Made by a program: the position numbers and the translations under genes. From NCBI GenBank assembly GCA_024036415.1, contig JAMWET010002899.1:1-64000 (forward strand): a stretch of DNA of 64,000 nt, read 5' to 3'. The stretch is from Prochilodus magdalenae. Its lineage: Eukaryota > Chordata > Actinopteri > Characiformes > Prochilodontidae. The notes beneath the pieces are model-generated. The model worked only from the letters and a program-made list of their open reading frames with translations. It was not told the origin of the DNA and searched no databases. This document shows positions 58,820-64,000 of the stretch, piece by piece (the stretch's first letter is position 1; the number at the start of each line of letters is the position of its first letter).

Positions 58820-59334
58820 TGATGGTGAATTCTTTTTTTTTTTTTTTTGGATTACTCCACATTTATTATAGAAAAGCAAACGGCGGAGTCTCTAATACAG
58901 ACGCTGAGGCTTTCCCATGGTGCTCTTGACGTAGAGAGCTCGAACGTTCTGCCAGTTCTTCTTCAGCAGAGACACCAGGAAGTTACCAGCCCGGTGGATG
59001 TTGTAGACCAGCTCATCCTCAGACATCCTGACATGGCCCCCTGCCACAGCCAGACACAGCACCTTCTTTATTTGGAATTTGATGGTGGATTTGACCTCAT
59101 CCACCTTGGTGATAAGGTTCTCATTGTGAGTGAGCAGAGAAGGGAACTTTCCAGCCTTGTTGAGGCCGGGGCCCAGGATACGGGACTCAGAAGCCAGGAA
59201 GGCATCATACTTCTTCGCCAGTTTCTTGACCAGCTTCATGTTCTTGTTCAGCTTTTTGAGAGCCTCAATGTCCATGTGCGAGATCTCTGCAGCCTTGGCT
59301 TCATCACAATGCTCGTGGGGTGATGGTGAATTCT
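58820..59334 (-). pseudogene. rpl10a: processed retrocopy of ribosomal protein L10a (5'-truncated)
   Basis: Minus-strand frame from 59320 to the stop at 58894-58892 gives 142 codons without a stop or frameshift. It starts at [12 protein letters not shown], continues [12 protein letters not shown] and [13 protein letters not shown], and ends [14 protein letters not shown], the C-terminal two thirds of RPL10A (uL1; normal length about 217 aa). Relative to the family, six residues (18 nt) are missing after ASES, at about 59182. HRAGNFL and AVAGGHV differ from the usual HLAVNFL and AVAVGHV. There are no introns; AATAAA (complement at 58862-58867) and a 16-base poly(A) (T run 58833-58848) follow. 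A 14-bp duplication, TGATGGTGAATTCT, flanks it (58820-58833, 59321-59334). These are the marks of LINE-mediated retroposition. Promoter and N-terminus are absent, so it is very likely non-functional but young. Confidence 0.95.
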
Positions 59335-59335
59335 A

Positions 59336-61010
59336 AGCTCTTCTCAATCACGATGGAGGTCCCACTCTAGGTTAGATCAGTTGAGGACAGGCAGCCAATG
59401 AAAGGAAAGTAATCGCTGCTTCCCACTGCTTGAGACGCTCTTGGAGAACAAAGTGATGCAGTTTGAAGATGAACTCCCGATGTTCCTTCTAGACTGGTAA
59501 GAAGTAAAGAGGGTGGAGGAAGGACTCTGCAGTTTCCGGTGATATGCTGCCCCCTGTTGCTAGGAGTATGAATGCGCCAGGCTGGATCGTCTTACAGATC
59601 GCTCTGAAATGTAAACAGGTTCTCATCAGGCTTAAAGGGATTTTTTTTACCAGCGCTCTGTAAAAGCTTGCCAAATGGATCAAGAGCTCCTGCAAAGATT
59701 ACATTTGTGGACGAAGCCGGGATCAACCAATATTGACACATACTGAACTATGAACACTAGGAATGTGGACTTCCGCGACCCCTTATCCATCAGTGAGATG
59801 TTTACAGAAGAATTAGTCGTGTATACACAAGTCATGTAGTCGGCCCCCGAGGACGGAGGTCAGGATGTAAGGTTGCGGTTTATGAAGAAGTGGAAAAGAG
59901 TGTTGAATGTCTTTGGCCTATCTGCTTTAACGGAAGTCTTCCCCACCTCTGGCTGATTTGCGTACTCAACTTCACTGTTCAAATAAGCATCCAGGGACCT
60001 CGCGGTGCTTTTCCAGCATTTGATCAAAGCTCAATTCCTCTCACACATTTCGGGAAGCGCTAGTCCCAATGAAAGCAGGTTAAACGGTACTTGCCGGAGG
60101 CTTAACCCTTATGAGGAGCACCAACTGAAGGAATTTCTGCATCTCAGCACACTCTGAGGGGATTTGCTCGAAGGGACCAGATCATTTAATAAGGGCCATT
60201 TATGTGAGGCTATGGGATCAGATTGAGTCATTTTGGGCCACAAGCCTATAGATTTCTTTGCTTGTTTCAGCACTGTGGTTTTTAAAGGGTCTATATGGTG
60301 GAAAACTGGCTTCCCCTCACTTTCCCTACAACTTTCAAAGCATAGTATTCACCCCTCAGTCCACATGGTCCATGAGCAGATACCAAGCACTCTTTGAAAC
60401 GCCTGTTTTTGTGATGACACTCAAAGAACCTAAACTGTTGCTTTTATTTTAGGGCTGAAACGATTATTCAATATTATCGATGCCATAGACAGTTCATATT
60501 TCAGTTGTTGAATTTTTGGTTTACATTTTCACAATGACGTCTAGTGTGGAATCCTAACACAGAGAGCCTGTAAAGCCTGTAAATCTATTTTTACATCTTC
60601 TCCAACAAAATAGACTCATGGTTATATAGGCTTGGACACATACGAATTCGGTCAGTTACCAACAATAGCAACATCAAAATGCAGGTGTGACAGAAGCAAC
60701 CATATAAAACTGGAATAACAGAATGACACAAATCTCCTGGGTACAACTTCACAGCCAATACATGCAATACACATAATCTAGAATAGCATACAGTGCAGCA
60801 TTGCATTCCCTCACCAGACTATAGAGGGCAGTAGTTCACTTGCAGCGTCATACCCCTGTGAACAGATAGCAAAAGAAAAAGGACAGGCCGAATGTTAATC
60901 AGGAGGTGAAATCTTAGGTATGAAGTTGTCATACCGTACTGTACCGGTCTGAACTGAACCTTGTATCTCCAAAAAACATCTCCACAGTCGAAGGAAAACA
61001 ACGTTCGTAG
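59336..61010. other. unassigned non-coding stretch
   Basis: No gene or repeat family is recognised. Confidence 0.5.
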
Positions 61011-61015
61011 TGTTT

Positions 61016-61080
61016 ACATCAGTGTAACAGGATTTAGTTACGTCAGTGTAACAGGATTTAGTTACGTCAGTGTAACAGGA
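61016..61080. repeat. 24-bp tandem repeat
   Basis: About 2.7 exact copies of a unit containing GTCAGTGTAACAGGATTTAG followed by TTAC. Confidence 0.9.
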
Positions 61081-61439
61081 CATCAATTCCAATATCAAGG
61101 ATATATAAGTCTGACTGAGTTTCCCCAGAAAAACATACTGTAGCGTAGCCATTAGCATTCCATGCTAGCTTGCAGTTCACACCGCCATCTGTCAAAATGT
61201 TCCCCGTATAAACATCGGTACAGTTCATCAAACCAAGTTACCTACATTCGTCACCCGAGTATTCGTAAGATGCTGTTCGTTTAAAGTCTTTAGCAGCAGC
61301 TTCAGGAAACTCGCTAGCTAACTACATTCAAGTAAAAATCATTTTCATGTGAGCAAATATGTCTGGAATCCTGCTCACTAAGACCTTGAACTAGCAACTT
61401 AGCAACAGTGTAGAAGAAAACTCTGCACAGGCTTACGGT

Positions 61440-61740
61440 CCAATATAGGGTACAGTTTAAAGTGCTAGTAGTTGTTTTTAAAGCACTAAATGTTTTGGCC
61501 ACAACTCATATTGCAGATTTACTCACGTCACCAGTCACACAGCGCTCTTTGAGATCTTCGTCACAGAATTTGTTGGCCGTCCCTAGGGCACGTCTGAAAC
61601 TCAAAGGTGATCGGGCATTCTCGGTGTACGCCCCAAGACTTTGGAATAGTCTACCAGCCAGTATTCGACAATTTTCCTCTATCTCAGTTTTTAATTCAGG
61701 TCTAAAAACTCACCTATACAAACTTGCTTTTGAATAGGGA
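61440..61740 (+). pseudogene. LINE reverse transcriptase C-terminus (L2/CR1-like)
   Basis: An open frame reads VQFKVLVVVFKALNVLA, then RSLRSSSQNLLAVPRARLK, GDRAFSVYAPRLWNSLPASI and FNSGLKTHLYKLAFE, ending TAG at 61737. This order (KALN.LA, RSLRSS, GDRAFS.AAP.LWNSLP, LKTHLF) is the characteristic end of L2/CR1/Rex-type fish LINE proteins. No stop or frameshift occurs in about 95 codons; the rest of the element upstream is missing. Confidence 0.8.
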
Positions 61741-61759
61741 GAAACCATGGTAACGTGAG

Positions 61760-62160
61760 GTGTTATTATAGTTGTTTAATCTATCTCTTACCTTTTATTA
61801 TGGTTGCGCATTGTAAAGCAACTATACTGTTATTCGATTTTTCTTATTTTTCTCCCGTTTCATCGCTAACTAACTCATCCCGCAGCTTTCGAGATATCGA
61901 CTCCGTTCCAACTCCAGATTGTCCGGTACGATACGCTGATGTGGGCTTGTATACATCTTTTTGATCGGATGCACGGATTCCGAGTAGGAAGAGATTTTTT
62001 TCTGAATTTTTCCCGTAGAGAATGAATAGGATCGAAAAACACGTTACTATCTAACCCACTTCCGCTCGACCTAGAGGCACCAAATTGGATAAAATGGCTA
62101 GGGGCGCAGCCCTGAGCAAAAATTCAGTGTTTGATTGACCTGCACTCATTCGCTTCTCTT
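61760..62160. other. possible LINE 3' UTR
   Basis: AT-rich sequence after the LINE stop codon. It may be 3' UTR of that element if the tail at 62670-62740 belongs to it; otherwise unassigned. Confidence 0.35.
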
Positions 62161-62162
62161 TT

Positions 62163-62490
62163 TTTTCCTGCATCCCTCGTTCCTTCCATAGAGTCCCAGT
62201 CATTTTTGGACCCACCTAAAGCCAGCTGTTTCCTTGGCCCGAGAGCCACCAGACTTTACATGCTCACTAAGGGGAGGACCTCCCCTTAGTGAGCATGTGA
62301 AGTCTGGTGGCTCAGTAACCCACAGCCATACTGACCCGCACTCCTCTATCTGTTGTTTATTCATCCCTCATTCCTCCCATTGAATCCCAGTCATTTTCGA
62401 CCCAAACCAAGCAGTAACGTTTCCGTTTGCCCGAGAGCCACCAAACTTCACATACTCACTAAGGACAGGTCCTCAAGCGCTTATCCACAG
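62163..62490. repeat. tandemly duplicated segment with a palindrome
   Basis: About 115-130 bp at 62163-62277 (CATCCCTCGTTCCTTCCATA, CCCAGTCATTTTTGGACCCA, CCCGAGAGCCACCAGACTTT) recur diverged at 62357-62488. Between the copies lies an inverted version of the last 35 bp, giving the 71-bp palindrome at 62243-62313. Arms 62243-62277 and 62279-62313 differ at one position around a single spacer base. Confidence 0.85.
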
Positions 62491-62669
62491 TCATACTGAC
62501 CCACACTCATTTACTTATCCCTCGTTCCTCACTGAGCAAGCTGCGCAACCATCCCATGTTTCCTTCAGTAAATGCACTTTTCCAGTTTTAATATATATTA
62601 TTTATCTGATTTCTTTCATCTGTGTTTCAGTTGTATGTATGTATTTATGTGTAATCATTGGGTATTTTT

Positions 62670-62740
62670 ATCTACAGCACTTTGGTCAACGCAGGTTGTT
62701 TAAAAGGTGTTTTATAAATAAAAGTTTACTTACTTACTGT
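62670..62740 (+). mobile_element. LINE 3' tail with (CTTA)n
   Basis: CTACAGCACTTTGGTCAACG, GGTTGTTTAAAAGGTG and TTTATAAATAAAAGTTTACT, then CTTACTTACT: a common teleost LINE 3' end with a tetranucleotide tail. It may terminate the LINE whose protein end is at 61440-61740. Confidence 0.6.
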
Positions 62741-62744
62741 CCCT

Positions 62745-63885
62745 TAGAAATACAGAGGACAATATCATACATGTTTGAGTTTTATAGAAGCTGATGAATT
62801 GATCATCAGAGTTCCTTGTCCATTGCAGCTCTAACGTTTATCCATGTACGGTGGTTGGAATTCTGAGGAGGGTTTCAGCCTGGACTGCTTTAGGAAAGAG
62901 ATCAGCAAATTAGAGCAGAGCTCATTTACATGGGAAAAGGTCATGTAAAAATGAGTTATGATTGGCGTTACCAAAAAATGATGGATAATTGTAGCATATT
63001 GGCTCTTTAGTATTCTAAGTGCAGGAAGATTTTTCAAGAGCCATCTATGACTAAGCTGCCTTCGGTTTGCGAAACAGACTGAGAGAGAGTGAGAGACAGA
63101 GAGAGAAAGAGAGAGAGAGAGAGAAAGAGAGCGAGAGAGAGAATAAACATGTACCCATTTAAGCGTCTCATGTTCTAACTAGTGTTACTGAAATTTTAAC
63201 ATCGCTCTAAACATTTATGGAACGTGTATGTAATCTGAGCTTCCTTTGAATTGGACAAACCCACCCGTCAGCCCCCCCTCCTCCTCCAAAAAACCTCAAC
63301 AACCCAAACCACTTGTTGGCTGGTAACAGAGTGCTGTCAGCTGTCCCACAGCGCCTGAGGTTTTCTACCTTTTTTCCTCCTAGGTTTTCATTTCCGTTTT
63401 GGAAAATCTCTTCATGGGTGCATGCGTGAAGGAAGGATGGAGGATGGAGAGATGAAGGTATGGAGGAAGGGTGAGGAATAACAGAGAGCAGCGAGTGAGA
63501 ACAGGTTTTGGAAGACGTTGGGAAAAGTTGATTCATTCCATATTCTGGTTGAACCATGGCCGAGGACGCATCAAAACAAAAAGAAAGGCTCAAGCATGGA
63601 GGAATGGAAGATAAGGAAGCAGAGTCGGCCATGGAGGTCTGGGGTGGTTACGTTTTTGCTCTGAATTTGATTTGGGGAGTTGCAAAAATGGAGCACTACA
63701 AAACATCAAGGTCAACCAAATCAAGATGGAACTACTTCCCATGAAGGAGCTGTTAGGGCACTGTAGGCTTCAGACGTTTGGTTCCTAGCCCCACCATGGT
63801 AACCATTCCGACTCAACCAACTCTCTAGAACAAGTCAAAGCACTCTAAATGACCGAGTAGAGAGTTTTTGAGCCAGTTTGTCATT
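62745..63885. other. unassigned non-coding stretch
   Basis: (GA)n tract at about 63078-63142. A 62-codon frame starts at 63556 in a good Kozak context (ACCATGG) but has no recognisable domain; I do not call it. Confidence 0.45.
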
Positions 63886-63889
63886 TGTG

Positions 63890-64000
63890 TTGGCATCTGC
63901 GAAGTGAAACACCCACATACTCTAGTGAACACACCCACTAGGGGGCAAAGAGCAAACTTGCCCGGAGCAGTAAGCGGCCACGACACCCAGGGAGCAGACG
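63890..64000 (-). mobile_element. tRNA-derived SINE, family 2, cut by the window end
   Basis: GAAGTGAAACACCCACATAC, CACCCACTAGGGGGCAAAGA and ACTTGCCCGGAGCAG are the reverse complement of the 3' half of the element at 1908-2150. The tRNA-like head would lie beyond position 64000. Confidence 0.75.

Noticed and set aside
63556..63744. 62-codon frame with a strong Kozak start
   Set aside because: No domain, no splice signal and an overlapping longer minus-strand frame. A first exon cannot be excluded but is not supported.

Overview
This is vertebrate nuclear DNA, almost certainly from a teleost fish. It has no bacterial-type gene packing, no long complex open frames, and is full of simple repeats, Tc1/mariner relics, fish-type LINE 3' tails and two families of tRNA-derived SINEs of the kind seen in otophysan fishes (characins, catfishes). 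The teleost call is inferred from repeat families recognised by eye, not from a search.

Only two gene-derived sequences are convincing. (1) On the minus strand at 21339-21223 lies a 39-codon first coding exon inside a CpG-rich block. It ends in a good splice donor and carries the N-terminal signature of the DOCK-D (zizimin) Rho-GEF family, closest to DOCK10. If correct, everything below 21.2 kb is intron 1 of that gene and everything above about 21.6 kb is upstream flank. (2) At 58820-59334 there is a 5'-truncated processed retrocopy of ribosomal protein L10a with poly(A) tail, polyadenylation signal and a 14-bp target-site duplication; its frame is still open.

Layout. 0-5 kb: SINEs, a Tc1-type MITE keeping a 98-aa DNA-binding-only frame. 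5.5-6.8 kb: a MITE whose interior has expanded into a 22-23-bp minisatellite. 8-8.8 kb: GATA/GACA (Bkm-type) array abutting a LINE tail. 9.9-10.5 kb: LINE fragments. 10.9-11.9 kb: (CAY)n array. 12.5-13.1 kb: Tc1 relic. 16.2-17.1 kb: L1-like 3' end carrying a nested SINE. 19 kb: 68-bp minisatellite. 20.5-23.4 kb: MITE, DOCK exon 1 and promoter, two deleted Tc1 copies, LINE RT relic. 23.5-25.7 kb: 2.2-kb polypyrimidine tract. 29.6-30.3 kb: triplet array. 31.3-33.4 kb: a 10-bp satellite evolving into a 39-bp higher-order repeat. 35-38.8 kb: Tc1 relics, fold-back element, 16-bp minisatellite. 40.4-41.7 kb: 31-bp minisatellite. 42.7-43.9 kb: a second 31-bp minisatellite followed by its own inverted copy, rich in CCAAT boxes. 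44-55 kb: mostly unassigned, possibly with conserved noncoding elements, plus a locally duplicated and inverted segment at 50.4-51.4 kb. 55.6-56.6 kb: fold-back structure. 57.1-59.3 kb: two Tc1 relics and the RPL10A retrocopy. 61.4-62.7 kb: LINE C-terminus, a 71-bp palindrome and a LINE tail. The window ends inside a SINE.

I see no operon, CRISPR array, rRNA, functional tRNA, virus or defence system. The interest is in how repeats arise and reorganise here. Long open frames in low-complexity tracts (Leu/Ser/Pro, His, Ile/Asn, Asp/Gly) reflect absence of stop codons in simple sequence and are not annotated as genes.
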